From: Leifsonia sp. Root227
Lineage (GTDB): Bacteria; Actinomycetota; Actinomycetes; Actinomycetales; Microbacteriaceae
Direction: 5' to 3'
Assembly: GCF_001428745.1 (NCBI RefSeq)
Contig: NZ_LMIO01000004.1
Span: 496,001-560,000, forward strand
Length of the DNA: 64,000 nt
Of the stretch, positions 1-8,296 are shown piece by piece. The position numbers and the translations under genes are program-made. Under the pieces are notes generated by a model that was given only the letters and a program-made list of their open reading frames with translations, had not been told where the DNA came from and searched no databases. Each line of letters begins with the position of its first letter. Position 1 is the stretch's first letter.

Positions 1-1
1 G

Positions 2-574
2 ATGGATGTGCTGGCCAAGAACTTCCAGAACGGCACCTTCGTCGTCGCGGACACGCTTCCGCAGGGCGCAGGCGCCGACAGCGTCTTCGTCACCCACAAG
101 GCCGGCTTCTTCGTCCAGGGCCGGTACACGATCGGCACCGTCACGTCGGCAGGAGACCCGGAGAACTACGACGTCGCTCCGTGGCCGACCCCGGACGGCA
201 AGGCCGCCCCGACCGGCACAGCGGTGAGCTACCTCGCCATCAACGCCAAGACAAAGAACAAGGACGCGGCGTTCGAGTTCTGGACCAACTACCTGTCGGC
301 AGCCGGCCAGACCGCGCGGTTGAAGGGCGGCGGCAACGCCGTCCCGTCGATCAAGGGCGCCGACTCCGTCGTGCTCGACGGCTATCCGAAGCACGCTCAG
401 ACGCTGCTCGACATGCGCGACATCGGGTTCGAGGACTACGCGACGGAGGCATCCGTCCCCGGTCTCTCCAGCGACATCAGCGACAAGATGCTGGCGCTCT
501 ACGAGGGCAAGGCGTCCACGAAGGCGACGCTCGACGACGTCGCAGCGATGATCAAGAGCAAGACAGGTAAGTAA
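2..574 (+). CDS. Sugar ABC transporter solute-binding protein, C-terminal part (cut by window start)
   Basis: The frame is open at the window edge, so the real start and the lipoprotein signal lie upstream. The 190 visible residues resemble the C-terminal lobe of an extracellular carbohydrate-binding protein: a conserved AFEFWTNYLS helix (about residues 91-100), then a run of alternating helices ending in a short Lys-rich tail. Two permease genes follow directly (11-base gap, then an ATGA overlap), so this is the substrate-recognition lipoprotein of that importer. The substrate cannot be read from the fragment. A glycoside hydrolase gene in the same operon points to an oligosaccharide or glycoside. 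Confidence 0.85.
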   Translation: MDVLAKNFQNGTFVVADTLPQGAGADSVFVTHKAGFFVQGRYTIGTVTSAGDPENYDVAPWPTPDGKAAPTGTAVSYLAINAKTKNKDAAFEFWTNYLSAAGQTARLKGGGNAVPSIKGADSVVLDGYPKHAQTLLDMRDIGFEDYATEASVPGLSSDISDKMLALYEGKASTKATLDDVAAMIKSKTGK

Positions 575-585
575 GGGATCGACGC

Positions 586-1566
586 GTGAGTGCAATCCGA
601 GGGTCGCTGACCGACACCCCCGACACGAGGGGGTCGGCGAAACCCGCAGGCACCGAGCCGGGCGGACTCCGAGGGGAGTCCGCCTGGCGGCGGCGCGACC
701 GGCGCTGGGGCTACGTGTTCGTCGGCCCGCAGCTCATCGGCATGGCACTGTTCGTCGTGCTCCCGTTCGCGGCGAGCCTGGTGCTCGCCTTCGCCCAGTG
801 GGATGGTCTGAACGACCTGAGCTGGGTGGGCTTCGACAACTTCCGCAACCAGCTAGCCGACCCGCTGTTCGGCAGGGCGATCGTCAACACCCTGCTCATC
901 GCGGTCATCACCGTGCCGGTCGGGCTCGGCCTCGCCGTGGTGATCGCGGTGGCACTGGAGAAGCTGAAGACCAAGACGCTGTACCTGATCCTGTTCTTCG
1001 CCCCGGTGGTGACCTCGTCGGTCGCCGTCGCGATGATCTGGCAGCAGCTCTTCCGCAAGGACGGCGTGATCTCCGGCTTCATCGCCAGCGTGTTTCACGT
1101 TCCCGCGCCCGACTGGCTCGGCGACCCGCACCTCGCGCTCATCGCCGTCTGCATCGTCTCGATCTGGTCGTCCCTCGGTCTCAACGTGATCATCTTCCTG
1201 GCCGGGCTGCAGAACATCTCGCCCGCGGTCATCGAGGCGGCACGGATCGACGGGGCAGGCGCGCTCACGCTGTTCTTCCGCATCCGGATGCCGCTGCTGT
1301 CGCCGATCATGTTCTTCTCGTCGGTCATCGCGTTCATCAGCTCGCTGCAGACCTTCGACACCGTGTTCATCCTCACCGCGAACGCCGGCCCGGACAACGC
1401 CACCCGCACGATCGTCTACCACATCTACGATCTCGGCTTCGGCAAGTTCCAGTTCGGCCCGGCCAGTGCCGCGTCGGTGATCCTGCTGCTGATCACGCTC
1501 GTCATCACGGGCATCCAGTTCACGGCGCAGAAGAAGTTCGTCCACTACGAGGATGGTGCAGCATGA
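586..1566 (+). CDS. Sugar ABC transporter permease, MalF type
   Basis: Inner-membrane permease of a carbohydrate importer, 326 residues starting at GTG 586. About 45 polar residues precede the first membrane helix (VFVGPQLIGMALFVVLPF), and five further hydrophobic helices follow. The EAA loop that contacts the ATPase is clear near residue 216 (EAARIDGAGALTLFFRIRMP). It overlaps the next permease gene by four bases (ATGA), which implies translational coupling and a heterodimeric pore. No ATPase gene accompanies this module, so it probably shares a MsmK/MalK-type ATPase encoded elsewhere. An upstream GTG or ATG could extend the N terminus. Confidence 0.92.
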   Translation: MSAIRGSLTDTPDTRGSAKPAGTEPGGLRGESAWRRRDRRWGYVFVGPQLIGMALFVVLPFAASLVLAFAQWDGLNDLSWVGFDNFRNQLADPLFGRAIVNTLLIAVITVPVGLGLAVVIAVALEKLKTKTLYLILFFAPVVTSSVAVAMIWQQLFRKDGVISGFIASVFHVPAPDWLGDPHLALIAVCIVSIWSSLGLNVIIFLAGLQNISPAVIEAARIDGAGALTLFFRIRMPLLSPIMFFSSVIAFISSLQTFDTVFILTANAGPDNATRTIVYHIYDLGFGKFQFGPASAASVILLLITLVITGIQFTAQKKFVHYEDGAA

Positions 1567-2483
1567 CCACCGCCGTCAGAACCGCATCCGCCCAGGCTCC
1601 CGCGCCCGGCTCCGCTCCCGCAGGGCCGCAGAAAGCGTCCCGCGAGGGCCGTGCAGGCGCACGCACCCGCAAGACGATCCTGCACATCGTGCTGGCGCTC
1701 GGCGGCATCGCGATGGTCTTCCCGTTCATCTGGATGCTCATCACCTCCTTCAAGACGCTGCCCCAGCTCCTCAACGACCCGCTGAGCTTCCTGCCGCAGC
1801 CGTTCACCTTCCAGAACTACGTGGATGCGTGGAACGACGCCCCGTTCGCGCAGGCGTACGTCAACAGCATCTACATCGCGATCCTCGTGGTCATCGGCAC
1901 GCTGATCACGGCAGCGATGGCCGGGTACGCGTTCGCGCGTATCAAGTTCCGAGGCAGCCGGGTGCTGTTCATCGTGTTCCTCGCCACGCAGATGATCCCG
2001 ATGCAGGTCACGCTCATCCCGTTCTACTTCCTGATGGCCAAGCTCGGCTGGGTGGACTCGCACCTGTCGCTGATCATCCCGGCCGCGCTCGCGAATCCGT
2101 TCGCGGTGTTCCTGATGCGCCAGTTCGTGCTGTCGCTGCCGAAGGAGCTGGAGGAGGCCGCGCTGGTCGACGGCGCCGGCCGCTGGCGGATCTTCTGGAG
2201 CATCATCCTGCCGAACCTGCGACCGGGGCTCGGCGCGCTCGCGATCATCGTGGCGCTCTCCACCTGGAACAACTTCCTGCTGCCTCTCGTGCTGCTCAAC
2301 AGCCAGGACCTCTTCACCGTTCCGCTGCTGCTGCAGAGCTTCCGAGGCCAGTTCGGGTCGATCAACTACGGGCTGATCATGGCGGCTTCCGCCGTGGCGA
2401 CAATCCCGATGCTGGTCGCGTTCGTGATCGGGCAGCGCCGCATCCTCAACAGCATGGCGGCCTCCGGGTTGGGCGGCCGATGA
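1563..2483 (+). CDS. Sugar ABC transporter permease, MalG type
   Basis: Second permease of the module, 306 residues, starting at the ATG that overlaps the previous stop. An Ala/Pro-rich cytoplasmic N terminus of about 38 residues precedes a first helix (IVLALGGIAMVFPFIWML). The EAA loop lies near residue 197 (EEAALVDGAGRWRIFWSIIL), and the C terminus is the usual short basic tail with a QRRILNSMAASGL-like end typical of MalG proteins. The same open frame extends far upstream, but that part is a shadow of the MalF-type gene. Its stop overlaps the ATG of the downstream hydrolase (ATGA), placing transport and hydrolysis in one transcript. Confidence 0.92.
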   Translation: MTTAVRTASAQAPAPGSAPAGPQKASREGRAGARTRKTILHIVLALGGIAMVFPFIWMLITSFKTLPQLLNDPLSFLPQPFTFQNYVDAWNDAPFAQAYVNSIYIAILVVIGTLITAAMAGYAFARIKFRGSRVLFIVFLATQMIPMQVTLIPFYFLMAKLGWVDSHLSLIIPAALANPFAVFLMRQFVLSLPKELEEAALVDGAGRWRIFWSIILPNLRPGLGALAIIVALSTWNNFLLPLVLLNSQDLFTVPLLLQSFRGQFGSINYGLIMAASAVATIPMLVAFVIGQRRILNSMAASGLGGR

Positions 2484-4240
2484 GCGGGACGGTCTCCCTG
2501 GCCCGGGATGCGGCCGACCGCGCAGCGCGCTTCCTCGACCTCGAGAACGCGCCGTTCACGCTGCCGGGATCGCGCATCCTGGTGCAGCGGACGGACGGCG
2601 GCGTGACCATGCGGCTGGCCGAGTACGAGCGCGGACTCGACGACTGCGTGGTGGTGCGCGCCGTGCGGGTGTTCGGAGCGGACGGGCGGATCGCGGAGAT
2701 CGCGGACGTGCGCCCGGAGAGCATCGCGTTCGACGGCGGCGTGACGCTGACATTCGACGGGCCGACGGCGCTGAGCCTCGGCGGCGATACGCGCTGGACG
2801 GTCGAGCTCACGCTGCCTGGCGCCCTCACCGCACCCGGCCGCTGGTCGCCCGGGCTGCCCTCGGCGCCCGAAGCGTCCTGGCGGGCGGCGGGCGCCGACG
2901 ACCTGCTGGTGCGGGGGGCGCACGGCGACACCGTGGTGCGGCTGTCGTTCGCCGGCGGCGACGGGGCGGGACTGCGGATCGCGCTGGGCCCAGCCACGAT
3001 GGACGCCGAGCGCACCCACGCCGACGCCCTCGCGGCGACCACCGGCGTCTGGGACGACTGGTTCGCCCGCACCCCGGCGGTGCGCAGCGACCTCGCCGAC
3101 CTCACCGCGTTCTGCTGGTGGGTGCTCGGCGCCAACGTCGTCACGCTGCCGGGCCGCGGCGACGCGCGCGCTGTCGTGCCGTCCAAGATCGGCTACGTGG
3201 GCCTCTGGCAGTGGGATGCGTACTTCATCGCCGCCGGGCTCCGCCACGGCGACCCGGAGCTCGCCCGCGAGCAGCTCGCGCTCGCCTTCGGCTTCCCGTC
3301 CGCGAACGGCCAGCTTCCCGACGTCGTCCACGACGATGGCATCCTCGCGTCGAGCGACGACCTGCCGCCCGGCGACAGGGAGAACCTCCGCCGCGCAGGC
3401 TCGGCGATCGCCGACCCGACCGCCCCCATCCCGCTGACCAAGCCGCCGTTGGCGGCCTGGGCTCTCCGCTCCCTCGACGGCCTGGTCGACGACCCCGCGT
3501 GGTTCGACGACGCTTGGGCGACGGTCGCACGCAGCCAGGAGTGGTGGTTCGCACACTCCGACCTCGACGGCGACGGGATGCCGGAGTACGGCCACCCGTA
3601 CTCCTCCGGCCTCGACGACAGCCCGATCTTCGACGGAGAGCTGCCGGTCGCGTCGCCTGACCTCGCGGCGTACCTCATCCTGCAGGACGACCTCCTCGCA
3701 TCCCGCGCACGGTCGGTCGGCGACGCCGAGGCCGCCGACCGCCACACCGCCCGCGCCGAGCGGACGCTCGCGCTGCTGGAGGGGATGTGGGACGACGACG
3801 CAGGCTTCTTCCGTTCCCGCGGCGCTGGCGCACCGCTTCGCGCCGAGACTGCGGTGAGCCTTCTTCCGCTGCTCACCGGCCGCCTGCCAGGCCGCATCGT
3901 CTCCCGGATGCTCGAGGCGCTCGACGACCCCGACCGGTTCGCCACCCCGTGGGCCGTGCCGACGGTCGCGGCCAGGGACGCGGACTTCTCCGCCGAGCGG
4001 ATGTGGTGCGGCCCCGTCTGGGTCAACATCAACGCCCTCGTCGCGGAGGGGCTGGCGGTGTCAGGCCACGCTGAGCGCTCGCGCCAGCTGGTCGAGGCCA
4101 CCTTGCGGCTGGTGCAGCACGCCGGGGGTCCGCACGAGTACTTCAACCCGCTGACGGGTGCGAAGGCCAGGACGGCGACGACGTCGTTCGGCTGGTCTGC
4201 CGCGCTCTGCATCGACCTCGCGGTGCGCGCCACCGGCTGA
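2480..4240 (+). CDS. Glycoside hydrolase, (alpha/alpha)6 barrel, GH63/GH37/MGH1-like
   Basis: Protein of 586 residues translated from an ATG overlapping the upstream permease stop. An N-terminal beta-rich region (about 1-190) is followed by an (alpha/alpha)6-barrel catalytic region, with a GLWQWDAYF motif near residue 242 and a DDSPIFDG segment near 378. These are the landmarks of the amylo-1,6-glucosidase, trehalase and mannosylglycerate-hydrolase group. There is no signal peptide, so it acts in the cytoplasm on a sugar brought in by the co-transcribed importer. Exact substrate and GH number are uncertain; alpha-glucosidic, alpha-mannosidic and alpha-rhamnosidic links are all possible. Confidence 0.75.
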   Translation: MSGTVSLARDAADRAARFLDLENAPFTLPGSRILVQRTDGGVTMRLAEYERGLDDCVVVRAVRVFGADGRIAEIADVRPESIAFDGGVTLTFDGPTALSLGGDTRWTVELTLPGALTAPGRWSPGLPSAPEASWRAAGADDLLVRGAHGDTVVRLSFAGGDGAGLRIALGPATMDAERTHADALAATTGVWDDWFARTPAVRSDLADLTAFCWWVLGANVVTLPGRGDARAVVPSKIGYVGLWQWDAYFIAAGLRHGDPELAREQLALAFGFPSANGQLPDVVHDDGILASSDDLPPGDRENLRRAGSAIADPTAPIPLTKPPLAAWALRSLDGLVDDPAWFDDAWATVARSQEWWFAHSDLDGDGMPEYGHPYSSGLDDSPIFDGELPVASPDLAAYLILQDDLLASRARSVGDAEAADRHTARAERTLALLEGMWDDDAGFFRSRGAGAPLRAETAVSLLPLLTGRLPGRIVSRMLEALDDPDRFATPWAVPTVAARDADFSAERMWCGPVWVNINALVAEGLAVSGHAERSRQLVEATLRLVQHAGGPHEYFNPLTGAKARTATTSFGWSAALCIDLAVRATG

Positions 4241-4285
4241 CACCGGGCGCTCCGCGGGGGAGGCGGGATCGTTCTGCGTCTCTAA

Positions 4286-4302
4286 CTGTATACAATATTC
4301 AA
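4286..4302 (+). promoter_or_regulatory. Candidate GntR operator upstream of second sugar importer
   Basis: CTGTATACAATATTCAA lies 18-34 bases before the ATG of the binding-protein gene and overlaps a TACAAT -10-like box. Its first nine bases (CTGTATACA) are identical to the site at 8171-8187, which lies between the GntR-family gene and the beta-galactosidase. GntR/FCD proteins bind short AT-rich inverted repeats of this kind. The right arm here is less symmetrical than in the second site. Confidence 0.55.
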
Positions 4303-4319
4303 TCGACAAAGGAGTCATC

Positions 4320-5627
4320 ATGAAACGCTTGCGAACGCTCGTTCCCATAGCCGCCGCGGCGCTGGTCCTCAGCGGCTGCGCGATGGCGGGGACCGCATCC
4401 GGCCCCGCTGCGACCATCGACCCGAACGCGAAGGTGTCCGGCAGCATCACCGTCTGGTCGTGGGATGCGGCAGCCGTGTCTCTCAAGCGCCTCGCGGGGG
4501 AGTACGAGAAGAAGCACTCCGGCACGACGATCAAGGTCGTCGACATCGGCTACGACAACGCATACGACAAGCTGTCCGTCGGGCTCCAGGCAGGAACCGG
4601 CCTCCCGGACGTGGTCACCATCGAGACCGACCACACCCCCGGCTACCTCAGCCAGTTCCCCAAGGGCTTCGCCGACCTCACCCCGATCATCGGCGACAAG
4701 AAGGCCGACTTCGACCCGTCCAAGTGGGCGGCGTCCGTCGACAGCGCCGGAGCGATCAAGGCCGTGCCGTGGGACTCCGGCACTGTCGGCCTGTTCTACC
4801 GCTCCGACTACCTCGACGCGGCAGGCGTCGACCCGGCGAGCCTGACCACCTGGGACGCTCTGGTCTCCGCCGGTGAGAAGATCAAGGCCGCGACCGGTCA
4901 CACCCTCCTCACCGCCGATGTCTCCTCCGGTGGCCTCTTCCAGATGCTCCTGCAGCAGCAGGGCCAGGGGCTCTTCGACGCGAAGGGCGACATCACCGTC
5001 TCGTCTCCGCAGGCCGTGAAGGCGCTCGCACTGCTCAAGGAGCTCAACGACAAAGGCCTCCTCAAGAACGTGAAGGGCTGGGATGCGCGGGTCACCAGCG
5101 CCAAGAACGGCGACTCCGCTGTCACCCCGGAGGCCGTGTGGTGGATCGCGACGCTGACCGGAGAGGCGGCAGAGCTGAGCGGCAAGTACGGCGTGGCAGA
5201 GCTGCCGGCGTTCGACTCGGACGGCGCCCGCACCTCGAACAGCGGAGGCTCCGCGCTCGCTGTTCCCACTCAGGCGAAGAACCCGCAGCTCGCCGCGTCG
5301 TTCGCCGCGTTCGCGCTCGCCGACACCGCCAACCAGGTGTCGATGATGAAGAAGGACGGCCTGTTCCCGTCCTACCTCCCCGCGCTGAAGGACCCGCTGT
5401 TCCAGCAGCCGGACCCGTACTTCGGCGGCCAGAAGGTGTACCAGCTGTTCGCGGAGCAGACCGCGAAGATCCCCGCGATCGCCTACACGGCCGACAACGC
5501 GAAGGCGGGGGACATCGTCGCCAACGCCGTCGTCTCGTCGGTGATCAACGGCGCAGACCCTGCCAGCGCGCTGAAGGATGCGGCAAAGCAGATCGCGACG
5601 GCGACCGGCCGCACGATCGCGGGCTGA
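4320..5627 (+). CDS. Extracellular sugar-binding lipoprotein of ABC importer
   Basis: Substrate-binding protein of 435 residues. The start at 4320 is set by an AAAGGAG ribosome site six bases upstream and by the N terminus: a basic MKRLR, a hydrophobic stretch, and the lipobox LSGC, so the mature protein begins at Cys21 and is anchored outside the membrane. The body has the two-lobed family-1 carbohydrate-binding pattern (ITVWSWDAAA near residue 41, later WWIATL). It is followed by two permease genes in the order binding protein, MalF type, MalG type, duplicating the module at the window start. The sequence differs enough from the first binding protein that the ligands may differ. Confidence 0.92.
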   Translation: MKRLRTLVPIAAAALVLSGCAMAGTASGPAATIDPNAKVSGSITVWSWDAAAVSLKRLAGEYEKKHSGTTIKVVDIGYDNAYDKLSVGLQAGTGLPDVVTIETDHTPGYLSQFPKGFADLTPIIGDKKADFDPSKWAASVDSAGAIKAVPWDSGTVGLFYRSDYLDAAGVDPASLTTWDALVSAGEKIKAATGHTLLTADVSSGGLFQMLLQQQGQGLFDAKGDITVSSPQAVKALALLKELNDKGLLKNVKGWDARVTSAKNGDSAVTPEAVWWIATLTGEAAELSGKYGVAELPAFDSDGARTSNSGGSALAVPTQAKNPQLAASFAAFALADTANQVSMMKKDGLFPSYLPALKDPLFQQPDPYFGGQKVYQLFAEQTAKIPAIAYTADNAKAGDIVANAVVSSVINGADPASALKDAAKQIATATGRTIAG

Positions 5628-5629
5628 GC

Positions 5630-6553
5630 ATGGCCACCGTCGACTCCGTCACCGCGGGTCGCACGGCGGCGCGGCCGAGAGCGGCCAGGTCGCTGGGGCG
5701 CAGGCTCCAGCGCCCTGGCGCCTGGTTCGCGCTGCCCGCCGCCGCCCTGTTCGCCGTGTTCTTCGCGTATCCCCTCGTCGTCTCGCTCTGGCAGAGCTTC
5801 TTCAGCACCAGGGGCGGCGCATCCACCTGGGTGGGGCTTGACCAGTACGCACGGCTGTTCGAGGACCCTCTGGTGCTCACCAGCCTCGGCAATGCCGGGC
5901 TGATCCTCGTGGTGCAGGTGCCGATCATGATCGGCACGGCGCTGCTGCTCGCATACACGCTCAACCAGACCTGGCTGAAGTTCCGCACCGGGTTCCGGCT
6001 GATCTACTTCCTGCCGGCCGTGACGACCCTCGTCGCGTACTCTGTGGTGTTCCGGGTGATGCTCGCCACGGACGGCGGGGCGGTGAACCAGCTCATCGGC
6101 CTGTTCGGCATAGCGCCCGTCGACTGGCTCAACGACGAGCTCTGGGCTCGCGTGGCGCTCATCGCATCCATCACCTGGCGGTGGACCGGATACAACATGG
6201 TCATCCTGCTCGCCGGGCTGCAGAGCATCCCCGCCGAGCAGTACGAGGCGGCGCGCGTCGACGGCGCCGGCCGCTGGGCGACGTTCTCGAAGGTCATCGT
6301 GCCGCAGCTCCGCCCCGCGATCGTGTTCACCACCATCACGTCGACCATCGGCGCCCTGCAGCTGTTCGACGAGAACGTGATCCTCACCGGCGGCGGACCC
6401 AACAACGCCACCCTGACCCCGGTGCTCTACCTCTACAAGGTCGGCTTCCAGCAGTTCGACCCAGGGTATGCGTCGGCCATCGCGTGGCTGCTCGTGCTGC
6501 TCACCGGCATCATCTCGATCGTGCAGTTCCGTCTTCTGAGGGAGAAGAAATGA
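5630..6553 (+). CDS. Sugar ABC transporter permease, MalF type
   Basis: Permease of 307 residues whose ATG lies two bases after the binding-protein stop. A basic N-terminal tail (RRLQRPGAW) leads into six predicted membrane helices. The EAA loop is near residue 205 (YEAARVDGAGRWATFSKVIV). It overlaps the following permease by four bases. It belongs to the GntR-controlled operon that starts at the CTGTATACA site before 4320. No ATPase gene follows, as in the first module. Confidence 0.92.
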   Translation: MATVDSVTAGRTAARPRAARSLGRRLQRPGAWFALPAAALFAVFFAYPLVVSLWQSFFSTRGGASTWVGLDQYARLFEDPLVLTSLGNAGLILVVQVPIMIGTALLLAYTLNQTWLKFRTGFRLIYFLPAVTTLVAYSVVFRVMLATDGGAVNQLIGLFGIAPVDWLNDELWARVALIASITWRWTGYNMVILLAGLQSIPAEQYEAARVDGAGRWATFSKVIVPQLRPAIVFTTITSTIGALQLFDENVILTGGGPNNATLTPVLYLYKVGFQQFDPGYASAIAWLLVLLTGIISIVQFRLLREKK

Positions 6554-7371
6554 TCCGCGCCCTGCGGCACTCACCGGTCTACCTGCTCCTCGCGGCCGGG
6601 GCCGTGCTCAGCGTCATCCCGTTCCTGTGGATGGTCGTGGCATCGACCCACACCACGTCGTCGCTGTTCGCCACGCCCCTGCCCGTGCTGCCGGGCGGCG
6701 AGCTGCTCGCCAACCTGGCGCGGCTGCAGGCGGAGACGAACTTCGGCCTCGTGCTCGCCAACAGCCTCGGGATCGCCGTGGTCTACACGGTGTTCAGCTC
6801 GGCCGTGAGCGTGATGGCGGGCTACGGGCTGGCGAAGTTCCGGTTCCGCGGGCGCGGAGTGCTGATGGGCGTCGTGCTGGTGACCATGATGATCCCGATG
6901 CAGGTGCTGCTCGTGCCGCTGTTCCAGATGATGGCGAGCATCGGCTGGATCGACACGTATCAGGCGATCATCGTGCCGTTCCTCGCCAACGCGTTCGGCA
7001 TCTTCCTGATGCGTCAGGCGTTCCTCGACTTCCCCGACACGATCATCGAGGCGGCGCGCATCGACGGCGCAGGCGAGCTGCGCACGTTCTACCGGGTGGT
7101 GCTCCCGATCGCGCGCCCTCAGCTCGCGGCGCTCGTCATCTACACGTTCGTGAGCCAGTGGAACGCGTTCATCTGGCCGCTGCTGATGCTCAACACCGAG
7201 GACAAGTACACGGTGCCTGTCGCCCTCAACACGATGATCGGCCTCTCCCGCGTCGACTACTCCGGCCTGATGCTCGGCTCGCTGCTGGCGACCATCCCGC
7301 TGCTGATCGTGTTCCTGCTGTTCCAGCGGCAGTTCGTGGCGGGGCTGCTGGGCGGTGCGGTGAAGGGGTGA
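6550..7371 (+). CDS. Sugar ABC transporter permease, MalG type
   Basis: Permease of 273 residues beginning at an ATG that overlaps the previous stop, with a GGGAGAAGAA ribosome-binding region just before it. The N terminus is very short and enters the first membrane helix almost at once (SPVYLLLAAGAVLSVIPFLW). The EAA loop is near residue 167 (IEAARIDGAGELRTFYRVVL). It is the last gene of this operon and is convergent with the GntR gene, with 50 bases between the two stops. Confidence 0.92.
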   Translation: MIRALRHSPVYLLLAAGAVLSVIPFLWMVVASTHTTSSLFATPLPVLPGGELLANLARLQAETNFGLVLANSLGIAVVYTVFSSAVSVMAGYGLAKFRFRGRGVLMGVVLVTMMIPMQVLLVPLFQMMASIGWIDTYQAIIVPFLANAFGIFLMRQAFLDFPDTIIEAARIDGAGELRTFYRVVLPIARPQLAALVIYTFVSQWNAFIWPLLMLNTEDKYTVPVALNTMIGLSRVDYSGLMLGSLLATIPLLIVFLLFQRQFVAGLLGGAVKG

Positions 7372-7421
7372 GCGTCAGAGCGGGGGCGGCGCGGGCGGTG
7401 GAACCGGTGGGACCGGCGGGG

Positions 7422-8078
7422 TCAGCCCAGCCGCTCCCACGAGATGCCGGCGTCGGCGAGCAGGCGGCGCATGCCGTTGGTCCAGTTGGCGGCCAGGGCC
7501 TGCTTCGCCGCGTCCAGGTCGCCCTCGACGAGGTGGCGGGCGATGTCGGCGTGCTCGATCGCGCTGCGCTCGACCATCACGTCGTCGGAGACCAGCAGCG
7601 ACTCGTAGCGGTGGATGGCGCGGCGCACGCCGGCGATCTCGTCGAGGAGGCGCTGGTTGGGGCAGGCGCTCAGCATCAGGTTGTGCCACTCGTCGTCGCG
7701 GCGGTTCACCAGGGCGTGCTGGGCGACGTCGTCGTTGAACTCGGCGGCGAGGGCGGCGAGCTGTTCGCCGATCCCAGCCAGCTCGTCCGCCGGGCTGAGG
7801 TCGATGGCCAGGCTCTCCAGGGCCACGATGATCGGGCAGAGTTCCTCGAACTCGCGGGCGCTGAGCGGCACGAAGCGGAAGCCCTTGCCGTTCTCCGACT
7901 CGATCTGGCCCTCGCTCTCGAGCGCGATCAGCGCTTCGCGGAGCGGGGTGCGGGAGACGCCGAGCTCGGCGGCGAGCTGCACCTCGTTGATGCTCTCGCC
8001 CGGGCGCACATTGCCGGCCCGCATCCTCGCGATGAGTTCTTCGCGCACCTGGGATCGCAGGTTCTTGCGCTCGATCAC
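7422..8078 (-). CDS. GntR-family transcriptional regulator (FadR subfamily, FCD domain)
   Basis: DNA-binding repressor of 218 residues. The N-terminal winged helix (about 8-70) contains the typical PGESINEVQLAAELGVSRTP turn and the EGLI-like ESENGKGFRF wing. The C-terminal all-helical FCD effector domain (about 80-205) keeps the HNLML and HADIARHL histidine segments that bind a metal and ligand in this family. It is divergent from the beta-galactosidase gene, and both flanking transcription units carry a CTGTATACA site. Local repression of galactoside uptake and hydrolysis, relieved by a sugar acid or sugar phosphate, is the likely role (inference). Confidence 0.9.
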   Translation of the reverse strand: MIERKNLRSQVREELIARMRAGNVRPGESINEVQLAAELGVSRTPLREALIALESEGQIESENGKGFRFVPLSAREFEELCPIIVALESLAIDLSPADELAGIGEQLAALAAEFNDDVAQHALVNRRDDEWHNLMLSACPNQRLLDEIAGVRRAIHRYESLLVSDDVMVERSAIEHADIARHLVEGDLDAAKQALAANWTNGMRRLLADAGISWERLG

Positions 8079-8139
8079 TGTGACCTCCTGGTCGGTTCGT
8101 GCGTGGCCTCGCGGCCGGCCGGCGTCGCCAGCTTAGGGC

Positions 8140-8168
8140 TTGACCCCTCGCGGGAATCGCTTTAGCGT
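8140..8168 (+). promoter_or_regulatory. Promoter of the beta-galactosidase gene
   Basis: A -35 box TTGACC (8140-8145) and a -10 box TAGCGT (8163-8168) are separated by exactly 17 bases, matching the primary-sigma pattern of high-GC actinobacteria. The expected transcription start near 8175 falls inside the palindromic operator that follows, which is the classic arrangement for repression. Confidence 0.7.
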
Positions 8169-8170
8169 TA

Positions 8171-8187
8171 CTGTATACAGAATACAG
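8171..8187 (+). promoter_or_regulatory. GntR operator overlapping the beta-galactosidase transcription start
   Basis: CTGTATACAGAATACAG is an inverted repeat with arms CTGTAT and ATACAG around five bases. It starts two bases after the -10 box of the galactosidase promoter and lies 92 bases upstream of the divergent GntR-family start codon. The shared CTGTATACA half-site before 4320 links the two operons. Confidence 0.7.
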
Positions 8188-8296
8188 TCGACGGTTGCCC
8201 GGTGTAAAGCACCGCAGCCGTGAACTGTCCGTTCGACCCCGCACCATCCAGCTCGACCCGCACACCAGCTCGACCCGCACCCTCGCAAGGAGACCA

